DNA from: an uncultured Mucispirillum sp.
GTDB taxonomy: Bacteria; Chrysiogenota; Deferribacteres; Deferribacterales; Mucispirillaceae
DNA: 13,819 nt
Assembly: GCA_947177675.1 (NCBI GenBank)
Contig: CAMWVK010000009.1
Span: 1-13,819, forward strand
Direction of reading: 5' to 3'
In this document: one piece after another, positions 1-7,675 of the stretch
Layout: each line of letters opens with the position of its first letter
Numbering within the stretch: position 1 is the first letter of the stretch
Program-made: the position numbers and the translations under genes
Notes under the pieces: model-generated
Seen by the model: the letters and a program-made list of their open reading frames with translations, nothing else
Database searches by the model: none
What the model was told of the DNA's origin: nothing

Positions 1-672
1 AGTGATATGTTTATAAGAGAGAGTTGCTATTCCTGAATAAGCTGCTGTAACTGCACCTTTTAAATATTTAAGCTCTACAACTTTATTTTTTAAGATTACT
101 CTGTTAAATACAGTATTGCTGAAATATATGCTCTGCTTATTAATAAAGCCTTTCACATTTTCTGGTATGTTATTATCTAATGCTCTTGTAAATATTATAA
201 TATCTGCACGGCTTATGCTTGACGGAAACTCTCTTAAATATCCAAAAGGAAATGGGAAACCAGTAGATATTGGTCTTTTATGGTCTAAAAGCAAAATATT
301 TACATCTCGTTTAAGTTTCTTATACTGATACCCGTCATCTAAAACAGCAGCGGTTGCCCCAAACTTATCTCTTGCAATCTCTAAAGACAGCTCTCTCTTT
401 TTACCAGTAATCACAACTGCACTGGGAAGATTTTTTGCCATCATATAAGGCTCATCAGCAGCCATTGGTGGATGATGAAAAAAGTTACCTTGACCATCAC
501 TTATAATATTTACATCATAACCAATCTTACCTTTATAACCTAATGATAATATTGCTGTTTTTTCGCCTTTTTTTATTAATTCATCTGCTATTAACAATGT
601 ATGTGGTGTTTTTCCTGCCCCGCCCATTACAATATTTCCAACAGATATAGTTTTTATACCCTGATTTATCAT
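1..672 (-). CDS. lpxK: Tetraacyldisaccharide 4'-kinase LpxK, 3' part outside window
   Basis: LpxK phosphorylates the 4' position of the lipid A disaccharide at the inner face of the inner membrane. I translated this frame by hand: it starts at the ATG at 672 and stays open for 224 codons to the window edge. The Walker A region SVGNIVMGGAGKTP lies at about residues 10-23, and the family block VLDDGYQYKKLKRD follows in the middle of the protein. The ATG overlaps the TGA of the preceding glycosyltransferase gene (ATGA), and an AAGGG ribosome site lies 9 bases upstream. The family normally carries about 40 residues ahead of the P-loop, including a membrane-associated helix. Here only about 10 exist, and a TAA directly precedes the ATG in frame, so no longer version is possible. 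The C-terminal third is not in the window. Confidence 0.9.
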   Translation of the reverse strand, partial: MINQGIKTISVGNIVMGGAGKTPHTLLIADELIKKGEKTAILSLGYKGKIGYDVNIISDGQGNFFHHPPMAADEPYMMAKNLPSAVVITGKKRELSLEIARDKFGATAAVLDDGYQYKKLKRDVNILLLDHKRPISTGFPFPFGYLREFPSSISRADIIIFTRALDNNIPENVKGFINKQSIYFSNTVFNRVILKNKVVELKYLKGAVTAAYSGIATLSYKHIT

Positions 673-1445
673 TTATCTAAACCCTTATTTTCATTAATTC
701 TTGTAATATCCCATAGAAAAGCATATTTTAAAAAGCCATAAACGAAAGCACTGACACCAGCAATAAACCCTGGTATGCCATCTAAAAATCCGCCCTTAAC
801 TATATAGATTTTCATAAAAGCTATTGCAGGGCTGAAAATTATCCTGCTTAACTTAAATTTTTTACCTTTTTTATAATAACTTTCTGCACTAAGGCGTGCA
901 TAACGGATAGTTCTTTTAAAATGGTCATCAATATCCCTGTATGAATAATGTATAATATATCCAGCTAAATGGGAAGTGCTGCCATTGACTTTAAGTTCTT
1001 CATGAACTATCTCACCTACCCATAAAGGATTTGCAGATGCTTTTACAAGCCTTAATCTTTCATCTTTCTGCCATGAATATTTAAGCAGTCTGCCAAGATA
1101 ATGAGTTTTACGCCTTATATAGTAACCATCTGATTTGCTGTGTTTTAATGTATGGATTATTGCCTGCTTTAATTCATCACCTACTACTTCATCTGCATCA
1201 AGATATAAAATATACTCTTTTGTGCATTTTTTGGTAAGAGAATTTTTCTGTTCAACAAATCCACGCCATTCTTCATTATATACTTTTGCACCATAGCTTT
1301 TAGCTATTGCACAAGTATTATCTGTAGAATTGCTGTCTATAACAATAATTTCTGATGCAATATCTTTTATACTTTCCAGTGTTTTAGGAAGCCGTTCTTC
1401 TTCATTATAAACTATTAATGCAACAGATAAATTAAGACCCACCAT
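669..1445 (-). CDS. Family 2 glycosyltransferase, WaaE/KdtX-like (LPS core)
   Basis: This is a GT-A fold glycosyltransferase, probably adding a sugar to the LPS core on the cytoplasmic face of the inner membrane. From the chosen start it has 258 residues. Family motifs are LIVYNEEERLP near residues 10-20, VIDSNSTDNT around 35-44 and the DXD-type LYLDADE around 80-86. The tail is hydrophobic with GGFLDGIPGF, as in WaaE-type enzymes. An in-frame ATG at 1478 would add 11 residues but has no ribosome site. The ATG at 1445 has GGAGA six bases upstream, so I chose it. It overlaps the end of the GT9 gene by 14 bases, and its TGA overlaps the lpxK start, suggesting coupled translation. The exact sugar and acceptor cannot be read from the sequence. 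Confidence 0.85.
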   Translation of the reverse strand: MVGLNLSVALIVYNEEERLPKTLESIKDIASEIIVIDSNSTDNTCAIAKSYGAKVYNEEWRGFVEQKNSLTKKCTKEYILYLDADEVVGDELKQAIIHTLKHSKSDGYYIRRKTHYLGRLLKYSWQKDERLRLVKASANPLWVGEIVHEELKVNGSTSHLAGYIIHYSYRDIDDHFKRTIRYARLSAESYYKKGKKFKLSRIIFSPAIAFMKIYIVKGGFLDGIPGFIAGVSAFVYGFLKYAFLWDITRINENKGLDK

Positions 1446-2478
1446 AAAGTTTCTCCAAAGCTTTTTCTGCTGCTTCATTTATTATATCATCAGTAATATT
1501 TGAAAATACTTTTGATTTATAATCCTTCTCCACATTATTAGCATCTGGCACTATATATGTAGTATTTGCATCATTACCATAAAGCCCCCAGCGAGTATGG
1601 GATAAAAATTTATAAGCAGGATAAATACATAAACACTTTTTATTTAAATTACCTGCAATATGGCTTGGTCCTGTGCTTGCTCCAATATAAAGCCTGCATT
1701 TATCAATTAATGCTGCCAGCTCTAAAATAGATTTTGCAGTATATACATAAGTATTACTGCAATGCTGTGATATATACTCTGCATCCTCTATATCCTGAAC
1801 TGATGATGATATAACTATCTGCTTATCTGGCCATTTTTCATGAATTTTATTAATAAGTTTTATATATTCATTAACCTGAAAATTTTTAGTAGAGCCGCCA
1901 GAAAATGGATGAACTACCACATAATTATAAATATTATTTGCATCTAAAAAAGATACTATTTTATTATGATTAAGTTTACCGTAAGGTATTTTATCAATAG
2001 TAATTTCAAGACTTGCAAAAAGCTCTTTATCTATATGCCTTACTAAATCAAGATTATATTCTGCTTCATTTTTTACTGATTTTGAACGGTGCTGCCTTAT
2101 ACCTTTATTATATACAAACCAAGAAAACGGTTTAGACAATGGACCTATTCTATATTTTGCTCCACTTTTTAATGCCAGTTTCAATATTTGGCTGTTAGAA
2201 TAAAGAGCAATAAAAACATCTGCATGTATCTGCCTTATTTTTGAATTCAGCTGTTCTGCATTATAATCATCAATAGATATAACACCATCAATGAATGGAA
2301 ACCCTTTTATTATTTCTGCATTGTATCTTCTTACAAGCACATACAGCTTGCTTTCAGGATACATTTTTTTAACCATAGATATGGCTGGAATAGAAAGAAC
2401 TAAATCACCTATTTTATCAGTTCTTGCAATAATAATATTTTTTGGTGTTTTTATTTTTTCTTGGCAGAATATAAACAT
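1432..2478 (-). CDS. Family 9 glycosyltransferase (heptosyltransferase-like)
   Basis: GT9 enzymes transfer heptose or related sugars from nucleotide donors to the LPS inner core. The 348-residue protein has the N-terminal family signature IIIARTDKIGDLVLSIPAI at about 15-33. It also has VVVHPFSGGSTKNF near 187-200, where the C-terminal domain begins, and the donor-binding motif GASTGPSHIAG at about 266-276. Length and motif order match WaaC/WaaF/WaaQ-type proteins. The gene begins 9 bases after msbA, and its AGGA ribosome site overlaps the msbA stop codon (TAAGGA). It overlaps the following GT2 gene by 14 bases. Which heptosyltransferase step it performs is not decidable here, and a non-heptose donor is possible. 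Confidence 0.88.
   Translation of the reverse strand: MFIFCQEKIKTPKNIIIARTDKIGDLVLSIPAISMVKKMYPESKLYVLVRRYNAEIIKGFPFIDGVISIDDYNAEQLNSKIRQIHADVFIALYSNSQILKLALKSGAKYRIGPLSKPFSWFVYNKGIRQHRSKSVKNEAEYNLDLVRHIDKELFASLEITIDKIPYGKLNHNKIVSFLDANNIYNYVVVHPFSGGSTKNFQVNEYIKLINKIHEKWPDKQIVISSSVQDIEDAEYISQHCSNTYVYTAKSILELAALIDKCRLYIGASTGPSHIAGNLNKKCLCIYPAYKFLSHTRWGLYGNDANTTYIVPDANNVEKDYKSKVFSNITDDIINEAAEKALEKLYGGS
1452..1456 (-). promoter_or_regulatory. Ribosome binding site deciding the GT2 start
   Basis: The minus strand reads GGAGA here, six bases before the ATG at 1445. The alternative ATG at 1478 has no such site, so this element favours the shorter glycosyltransferase. Confidence 0.7.
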
Positions 2479-2487
2479 TATATGTCC

Positions 2488-4239
2488 TTATTCTTCTGTT
2501 TTAAACTGCATTTCATAAAGTTTTTTATATGTAGGAGAAGTTTCAATTATTTCTTCGTGCTTTCCTATTGCTTCCACTCCGCCCTTATTAAATACCACAA
2601 TCATATCAGCATTTAAAATAGTGCTTAATCTGTGAGCTACTACAAAAGAAGTTCTTCCTTTCATTAAGTTATCAAGAGCTTTCTGCACAACCCGTTCACT
2701 TTCTGTATCAAGAGCACTTGTTGCTTCATCAAGTATTAATATTGCAGGGTTTTTAAGTAATGCTCTTGCAATAGTAATTCGTTGTTTCTGACCGCCTGAA
2801 AGTTTTACGCCTCGTTCACCACACAGCGTATCATATTTTTCAGGAAATTTTTCTATAAATTCATCTGCATAGGCAGCTTTTGCAGCAGCTTTTATTTCTT
2901 CTTCTGCTGCACTTTCTTTGCTGTAGCTTATATTATTACTTATTGTATCATTAAATAAAAATGCGTCCTGAGAAACTATACTTATGTTATGACGGAGAGA
3001 AAACAAATCATAATCTCTAATATCCACATTATCAATTAAGATTTGCCCTTCAGTTACATCATAAAACCTAGGTATTAAATGAGCCATAGTAGTTTTACCT
3101 GCACCAGATGGACCGACAAAGGCTACTGTAGAACCTGCACGCACTTTAAATGATACATTTTTTAATGCATAAATATTATCTTTATATATAAATGAAACAT
3201 GCTTAAATTCTATATCTTTATTTTCTGCCATACACTGTTTTGTGCCTTTATTTTCTATTACTTCATCGCTTTCTTTAAACATTGCAAATACCCTGTCGCT
3301 TGCAGCAACTGCAGCCTGCAAAGCATTATTTGATGAAGCAAAAAGCTTAACTGGCTCATAAATTTGTATAAGAGCTGCTAAAAAGGCAAAAAATTCACCT
3401 GTTGTAACTGTGCCATTAATAACCTGATAACCGCCAATAAAAAGAACGGCTGCAATACCAACAGAGCCTAGTGCTTCTGTTAATGGTGAAGCAAGATTGC
3501 CTGCTAAAACACTTTTATTTGCATATTTTATAGTTTGAGCATTGGCTTTTTCAAACCTTTCCATTTCCTTATCTTCTGCAACAAAGGCTTTTACTACACG
3601 GACACCGCTGAAAGATTCCTGCAGCACACTTGTTAATATGCCCATACTTTCCTGCCCCCGTGTGCTGTATTTTCTTAATTTTTTACTGATTATACTAAGG
3701 GGATAGATAAATATTGGATATAAAACTATAGCAACAAGAGCAAGCTGCCAGTTCATATATATAATAACACCAATAAGTCCTATCATTGTCAGCACTGCAC
3801 GCAGCATATTTATAATAGTAGGAATAGATGACTGCACTAAATTAATATCGTTTGTAACACGGCTCATTAATGCACCAGTTGATTCTTCTGCATAATATTT
3901 TACTGGCAGGTGTATCATTTTTTCAAAGGTTTCGTTTCTTAATTTTTCAATAACTTTGTTACCTATAAAGCTCATTAAAAAGCCCTGTAAAAATAAAAAG
4001 CCGCTTTTTGCCACATATATAAGCATAACCGCAAAAGGCAGAATAAAAAGATATGTATAATTTTTAGCAATAAAAATGCTGTCTAATACATATTTTACAG
4101 CAATGGCAAGTGCTCCATTAGTAGATGCAGTAATAATAGATGCTGCAACAGCAATTACAAGAAGAACTTTATAAGGCTCAAAATAAGGCCACATTAATTT
4201 AAATACCCGTTTTATAGCAATACCCTCATAAATCAGCAA
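2488..4239 (-). CDS. msbA: Lipid A export ABC transporter MsbA (TMD-NBD half transporter)
   Basis: MsbA homodimers flip core-lipid A across the inner membrane using ATP. The 583-residue reading frame has an N-terminal exporter membrane domain (about residues 10-310) and one nucleotide-binding domain. The latter shows Walker A GPSGAGKT at 376-383, Q-loop Gln at 424, signature LSGGQ at 480-484, Walker B ILILDE at 500-505 and the switch His at 536. All motifs are intact and the length is normal. Neighbouring LPS glycosyltransferases and lpxK support MsbA over a drug exporter. The start is uncertain. The given limit uses a TTG without a ribosome site, and the first in-frame ATG (4194) would cut into the N-terminal elbow helix. 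A good GAGGG site points to initiation near 4215, where the frame has ATA. Confidence 0.88.
   Translation of the reverse strand: MLIYEGIAIKRVFKLMWPYFEPYKVLLVIAVAASIITASTNGALAIAVKYVLDSIFIAKNYTYLFILPFAVMLIYVAKSGFLFLQGFLMSFIGNKVIEKLRNETFEKMIHLPVKYYAEESTGALMSRVTNDINLVQSSIPTIINMLRAVLTMIGLIGVIIYMNWQLALVAIVLYPIFIYPLSIISKKLRKYSTRGQESMGILTSVLQESFSGVRVVKAFVAEDKEMERFEKANAQTIKYANKSVLAGNLASPLTEALGSVGIAAVLFIGGYQVINGTVTTGEFFAFLAALIQIYEPVKLFASSNNALQAAVAASDRVFAMFKESDEVIENKGTKQCMAENKDIEFKHVSFIYKDNIYALKNVSFKVRAGSTVAFVGPSGAGKTTMAHLIPRFYDVTEGQILIDNVDIRDYDLFSLRHNISIVSQDAFLFNDTISNNISYSKESAAEEEIKAAAKAAYADEFIEKFPEKYDTLCGERGVKLSGGQKQRITIARALLKNPAILILDEATSALDTESERVVQKALDNLMKGRTSFVVAHRLSTILNADMIVVFNKGGVEAIGKHEEIIETSPTYKKLYEMQFKTEE
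4223..4227 (-). promoter_or_regulatory. msbA: Ribosome-site-like GAGGG inside the 5' end of the msbA frame
   Basis: The minus strand reads GAGGG. Seven bases further downstream the msbA frame has ATA (4213-4215), followed by a sequence that matches the usual MsbA N-terminus (IKRVFKLMWPYF). An out-of-frame ATG just before it opens only a five-codon peptide. The site therefore hints at a rare non-ATG start. Confidence 0.4.
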
Positions 4240-4241
4240 AT

Positions 4242-4270
4242 ATATTATGCTGAAAAATAATATAAATCAA
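4242..4270 (-). promoter_or_regulatory. Possible sigma70-type promoter for msbA
   Basis: In the only sizeable gap of the gene block, the minus strand has TTGATT (4265-4270), a 17-base spacer and TAATAT (4242-4247). Transcription from it would begin at about 4235, downstream of the TTG taken as the msbA start, which supports a later translation start. Such AT-rich matches arise easily by chance. Confidence 0.3.
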
Positions 4271-4276
4271 ATTAAT

Positions 4277-4289
4277 CTGCATAATGCAG
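4277..4289. repeat. Short palindrome in the cytochrome-msbA gap
   Basis: CTGCATAATGCAG is a perfect inverted repeat of six bases around one central base. It could be a small operator just upstream of the possible msbA promoter, or a weak hairpin after the cytochrome gene. No T-run follows it closely, so I do not call it a terminator. Confidence 0.35.
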
Positions 4290-4322
4290 TGATAGTTTAA
4301 AAAAATTTTATATTTATTAAAT

Positions 4323-4649
4323 TTATTTTTCATGGCAGTTTAAACATGTATTTAAAGACGCATGATTGCCATCTTTTGGCCATTCTGCATGGCACTGAAA
4401 ACATCTATCCCCACATCCGCCTTTAGATAAAGAAAATGATTTCTGTGCTGCAGGTTTATGACATTTTATACATGTAGTTAAAGATAAATGGTTAATATCT
4501 CCAGCCAATTTTGGATGACATGTCATACAGTCACCTGCACAGCCTGATACTGCATCCTGATAGTAACCAGATATAAGTATTATTAAGGCAGCAGAGAGCA
4601 TGATAAAGATTCCAGCACTAAACTTCCTCTTTGTGTTGTTTTCAACCAT
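4323..4649 (-). CDS. Small membrane-anchored or exported tetrahaem c-type cytochrome
   Basis: The protein has 108 residues. A basic N-terminus and a hydrophobic stretch (about 11-30) serve as signal peptide or anchor, so it acts outside the cytoplasm. Four CXXCH haem attachment sites begin at residues 41, 60, 83 and 102. The haem domain is an internal duplication with an exact 42-residue period: Cys37/79, CXXCH 41/83, His54/96 and CXXCH 60/102 all match. Only two further histidines (54, 96) are available as distal ligands for four haems. Cys37 and Cys79 are extra and sit three residues before a haem motif. A role in electron transfer at the membrane or periplasm is inferred; no partner is nearby. 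The start at 4649 has AAGGAT five bases upstream and overlaps the end of hemW by 67 bases. An ATG at 4601 is less likely because it removes the basic N-terminus. Confidence 0.85.
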   Translation of the reverse strand: MVENNTKRKFSAGIFIMLSAALIILISGYYQDAVSGCAGDCMTCHPKLAGDINHLSLTTCIKCHKPAAQKSFSLSKGGCGDRCFQCHAEWPKDGNHASLNTCLNCHEK

Positions 4650-5668
4650 ATACCATCCTTTTCAAGTAATCCATTTTGTATGTTTGTTTTTATTTTATTT
4701 AGCAAACTTTTATCTATTTTACCAAACTTTTTTTCAAGATTATATAAGTTTATACCTTTTTTCATACGAAGACCAAAAATAATATCTTCCAATAATGCAT
4801 CCTGTGCAGATATTATTTCCTGATTATCAATATTATATGGATTTTTTATATATTCTTCAACATTATCCTTATGATTATACCTTTTTCTTTTATTTTCTTC
4901 AAGTAAAACCATAGAATGAGCAGCAGAGCCTATACCTGTATATTCTTCCCCCTGCCAGTAAAGACAGTTATGCCTGCTGTGCATATCAGGAAGTGAAAAA
5001 TTTGATGTTTCATATTTATAATATCCATTATCAAGGCATATATTTTCTACTTCTTCAAAAATAGTGTCATCATCCTGCACCCCATCTTTTAAATAGAGAG
5101 TATCTGCACAGTCATAAGAATAAGCAGATATATGATGGGGATGAATTGAAATAATTTTATTTAAAGTTGATATGCTTTTTTTATTGTCAGTATATGGAAT
5201 ATCATAAATCATATCTATATTAAGCTGTTTTCCTGCTGCTAATATATTTTCTGCTGCCTGCTCTGCCTTTGCTGCATTATGCAGGCGGCATAAAAGCTTT
5301 AAAACATCATCATCAAAGCTCTGCACTCCAAGAGAAACTCTAGATACTGGGCTTGATTTTATCAGCGATAAAAAATTATCATCAGTGCTTTCTGGATTTG
5401 CTTCAATTGTCCATTCTACACCTTTATAATCAATTAATCTTATGATATTATCAACTAATTTCCCTAAAAGCCTGTAATGCAGGAAAGACGGAGTGCCTCC
5501 GCCAATATACACAGTATCAAACTGCTTATTTTCAAGTGTTGACATTTCTGTAATTAATGCTTCAACATACTTTTCTTTTATACTTTCATCTGCATTTTTT
5601 TCAGAGTAAAAACTGCAGTATGGGCATAAACTTTTACAGAATGGAATATGTATATATAAGCCACGCAT
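4583..5668 (-). CDS. hemW: Radical SAM haem chaperone HemW
   Basis: HemW belongs to the HemN-like radical SAM family and is regarded as a haem chaperone that delivers haem to respiratory proteins, rather than a coproporphyrinogen oxidase. The 361-residue protein opens with YIHIPFCKSLCPYCSFYS, placing the cluster cysteines at 11, 15 and 18 (CX3CX2C). It continues with YIGGGTPSF, SLGVQSFDDDVL and YWQGEEYTGIGSAAHS, blocks shared with HemW, and ends in the usual wHTH-like C-terminal region. The start ATG overlaps the Nudix stop by one base (TAATG), implying coupled translation. The next gene encodes a multihaem cytochrome and overlaps its 3' end, which fits haem metabolism. However, c-type haem is normally attached by a separate maturation system not seen here. 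Confidence 0.9.
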   Translation of the reverse strand: MRGLYIHIPFCKSLCPYCSFYSEKNADESIKEKYVEALITEMSTLENKQFDTVYIGGGTPSFLHYRLLGKLVDNIIRLIDYKGVEWTIEANPESTDDNFLSLIKSSPVSRVSLGVQSFDDDVLKLLCRLHNAAKAEQAAENILAAGKQLNIDMIYDIPYTDNKKSISTLNKIISIHPHHISAYSYDCADTLYLKDGVQDDDTIFEEVENICLDNGYYKYETSNFSLPDMHSRHNCLYWQGEEYTGIGSAAHSMVLLEENKRKRYNHKDNVEEYIKNPYNIDNQEIISAQDALLEDIIFGLRMKKGINLYNLEKKFGKIDKSLLNKIKTNIQNGLLEKDGIWLKTTQRGSLVLESLSCSLLP

Positions 5669-6204
5669 TACAGAGTAGTTTTATAAAGAGAGTAAGCCGC
5701 GATTGATAAACTTTGAGAAAATTCGCCAGATTTAAGCATTTCTCTAAGTTTATCTTCTTTCACTGTTACAGGCTCAGTATCTTCAAATAAATCAAGCTGC
5801 TGCAAACCATCAAATGTGCAGTCAAGAGCTGCAAAGACATGGCACTTATTTGTCATAAATGCAGGGTTTGGGTCCATTACTCCAAGTGGTATAATATTAT
5901 TTGATACTGCCCCAGTTTCTTCCTGCAGTTCTCTTACTGCTGCCTGCACAATATTTTCATCTTTATTAATACTGCCACCGGGAAATTCTAAAGTATCAGA
6001 GTTTGTGCCTGCCCTGAACTGACGGACTAATATAAACTCGCCATCTTTTGTAACAGGCACAATTATTGCCCAGCTGCTCATATCCTGCACAGTAAAAACC
6101 ATAGATTTATCAGCCACTTTATAATAATATTCTAAATGTCTGATAGAAAGAATGTTATCACTGTATGCTTTTTCTTCTTTTATAAACTGCCAGTTCTTTT
6201 TCAT
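5668..6204 (-). CDS. Nudix hydrolase, ADP-ribose pyrophosphatase-like
   Basis: This is a cytoplasmic hydrolase of nucleoside diphosphates linked to another moiety, most likely ADP-ribose or a nucleotide sugar. The 178-residue protein has a perfect Nudix box (GX5EX7REUXEEXGU) from Gly77 to Ala99, preceded by the strand FILVRQFRAG and EFPGG as in ADP-ribose pyrophosphatases. After the box comes VMDPNPAFMTNKCHVF, a pattern common in this subgroup. The start ATG at 6204 has only a poor ribosome site. The gene follows the unknown 101-residue gene after 21 bases and its stop is fused to the hemW start. Substrate choice cannot be settled from motifs alone. Confidence 0.85.
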   Translation of the reverse strand: MKKNWQFIKEEKAYSDNILSIRHLEYYYKVADKSMVFTVQDMSSWAIIVPVTKDGEFILVRQFRAGTNSDTLEFPGGSINKDENIVQAAVRELQEETGAVSNNIIPLGVMDPNPAFMTNKCHVFAALDCTFDGLQQLDLFEDTEPVTVKEDKLREMLKSGEFSQSLSIAAYSLYKTTL

Positions 6205-6225
6205 AGCATCTGCATAAATAAATAA

Positions 6226-6531
6226 TTATAAAATAATATTTCCGTTATTTGAACCAGAAATAAGTTTAATATTAGAAGTAGCCTCAGTATATTTGTTTTG
6301 CAAATCTTCAGGCACTTTTTCTATTTCGTATATTATTTTATCATTTGTGATAAACCCTGTAAATTCGTTTTCAAAAGGAAATCCAAATGGTATTAATGCA
6401 ACAGACATACCGCCATTTTCTGCAGGCACAAACTGTAATGAGCCTATATTTTTAATTCCTTTTTTTTCTTCATCGTTAACGCCTATTACAAAATCACCGT
6501 TAACTAATTTGCCTAATCTAATTTCAGCCAT
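6226..6531 (-). CDS. Conserved-looking 101-residue protein of unknown function
   Basis: I do not recognise this protein with certainty. It is soluble, without signal peptide or membrane segment, and probably mostly beta strand. The opening RLGKLVNGDFVIG, the later PAENGGMSVALIPFGFPF and KIIYEIEKVPEDLQNKY resemble the pattern of small Sm-like (LSm) barrel proteins found in some bacteria and phages. That is a pattern impression only. An AGGAG ribosome site lies seven bases before the ATG, inside the short gap after the permease gene, so it is a real translated gene of the same operon. Its position between a metal permease and a Nudix hydrolase says little about its job. Confidence 0.7.
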   Translation of the reverse strand: MAEIRLGKLVNGDFVIGVNDEEKKGIKNIGSLQFVPAENGGMSVALIPFGFPFENEFTGFITNDKIIYEIEKVPEDLQNKYTEATSNIKLISGSNNGNIIL

Positions 6532-6548
6532 TTTTTTACTCCTTATAA

Positions 6549-7673
6549 TTAATGGAAACAGTGATTAGCTTCCAGAAATCTATTAAGTATTAATTTTCCT
6601 TCTTCTGTCAACTGCACTTTATCCTGAACTGTTTCTATTTTATTTTCTGCTTTTAATTTATTTATAATATAAGATACTTTCACTAACTTCCATTTTAAAG
6701 AAAATGAAATTTCTTCATTAATATTTTTTTCTCTGCAGTCTATAATTTCTGAATTTAATATATCCATAATAATATATTCTTCAAGTTTTTTTTGTGTTGT
6801 AAGATTATCAAAATATTTTTTCAATATACCATCTTCTGGAGAAAATATTACTGACACAATAAATAAAACACCTAAAAATGAAACTATTGTGCCAGAGATA
6901 GATACTTCATTAGGCCAGGCTATACCAAAACCTGCAAGACATGCAACTGATGATATAAATACAGAAACAAATGCTAGTGTGGAAAGCCGTTTTGTATAAA
7001 AAAGAGCAGTTGCAGCAGGACCTAACATAAAAGCTGAAGTCATAAAGATTCCTGCTGTTTGGAAAGATACAGATACACTCAATGATGTCATAATCAAAAG
7101 AAGATAATCTATCGTGCTTTCTTTCATTTCAATAGAAGCAGCATAGTTTTTATCAACACCATCTATTTTAAATTCTTTATAAAATACCATAATTATTATA
7201 ATATTGATAATTAAAACAAGTAAAACAGCATAAAGAGCATAAGAACCTATATCTATGCCAAATACTCTTAATCTGTTAAAGTATGTAAAAGCAGTTTCTC
7301 CAAGATATATTACTGATAAATCAAAATTAGCTGTATTGTTAAAAGATAAATTTGATGCAATCAATATACCAAAGCATAAAAAGGCTGATGAAATAATAAT
7401 TGATAACCCTTTTGCTTTGAAAGATGTAAAACCTTTTATTTTTTTTATTAAAATCATAGCAAGCCCTGCAGTAATTGAACCTAAAATAATTACAAGTGGC
7501 GAAGAAAGATATGATGAAAAAATTAATGCAGCAGCAATACCAAGCATTGCAGAACGGTTTGTTGTATCTGCTGCATAGTAATTTTTACGCATTACTAAAA
7601 AGGCTCCGGGTATAGAGCATGTTATGGCAGAAAGTATAATAACTATAACTATTTCAAATTCTATGGACAACAT
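6549..7673 (-). CDS. ABC-3 family metal permease with C-terminal winged-helix-like domain
   Basis: This is the inner-membrane permease of a Mn/Zn/Fe importer (TroD/MntD type). The 374-residue protein has about eight hydrophobic segments over residues 5-277, and the membrane part ends in FSPEDGIL as usual for the family. Residues about 295-368 form a soluble tail whose SYIINKLKAENKIE..VQLTEEGK pattern looks like a winged helix, an extension known in TroD-like permeases. The family motif DXXXHAXLLG appears here as D36TTNRSAMLG, with the conserved His replaced by Arg40. I chose the ATG at 7673, which has GGGAGA eight bases upstream and follows the previous stop by two bases. A GTG at 7697 would add eight residues with no ribosome site. 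It pairs with the permease gene just upstream. Confidence 0.87.
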   Translation of the reverse strand: MLSIEFEIVIVIILSAITCSIPGAFLVMRKNYYAADTTNRSAMLGIAAALIFSSYLSSPLVIILGSITAGLAMILIKKIKGFTSFKAKGLSIIISSAFLCFGILIASNLSFNNTANFDLSVIYLGETAFTYFNRLRVFGIDIGSYALYAVLLVLIINIIIIMVFYKEFKIDGVDKNYAASIEMKESTIDYLLLIMTSLSVSVSFQTAGIFMTSAFMLGPAATALFYTKRLSTLAFVSVFISSVACLAGFGIAWPNEVSISGTIVSFLGVLFIVSVIFSPEDGILKKYFDNLTTQKKLEEYIIMDILNSEIIDCREKNINEEISFSLKWKLVKVSYIINKLKAENKIETVQDKVQLTEEGKLILNRFLEANHCFH

Positions 7674-7675
7674 AA

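Noticed and set aside
116..328. Plus-strand frame of 70 codons at the left end
   Set aside because: It lies entirely opposite lpxK, whose reading frame shows clear family motifs; there is no sign of a separate gene. The other plus-strand frames opposite the operon genes were dismissed on the same grounds.
4277..4289. Palindrome read as a rho-independent terminator after the cytochrome gene
   Set aside because: The stem is only five or six base pairs and no T-run follows at the right distance on the minus strand.
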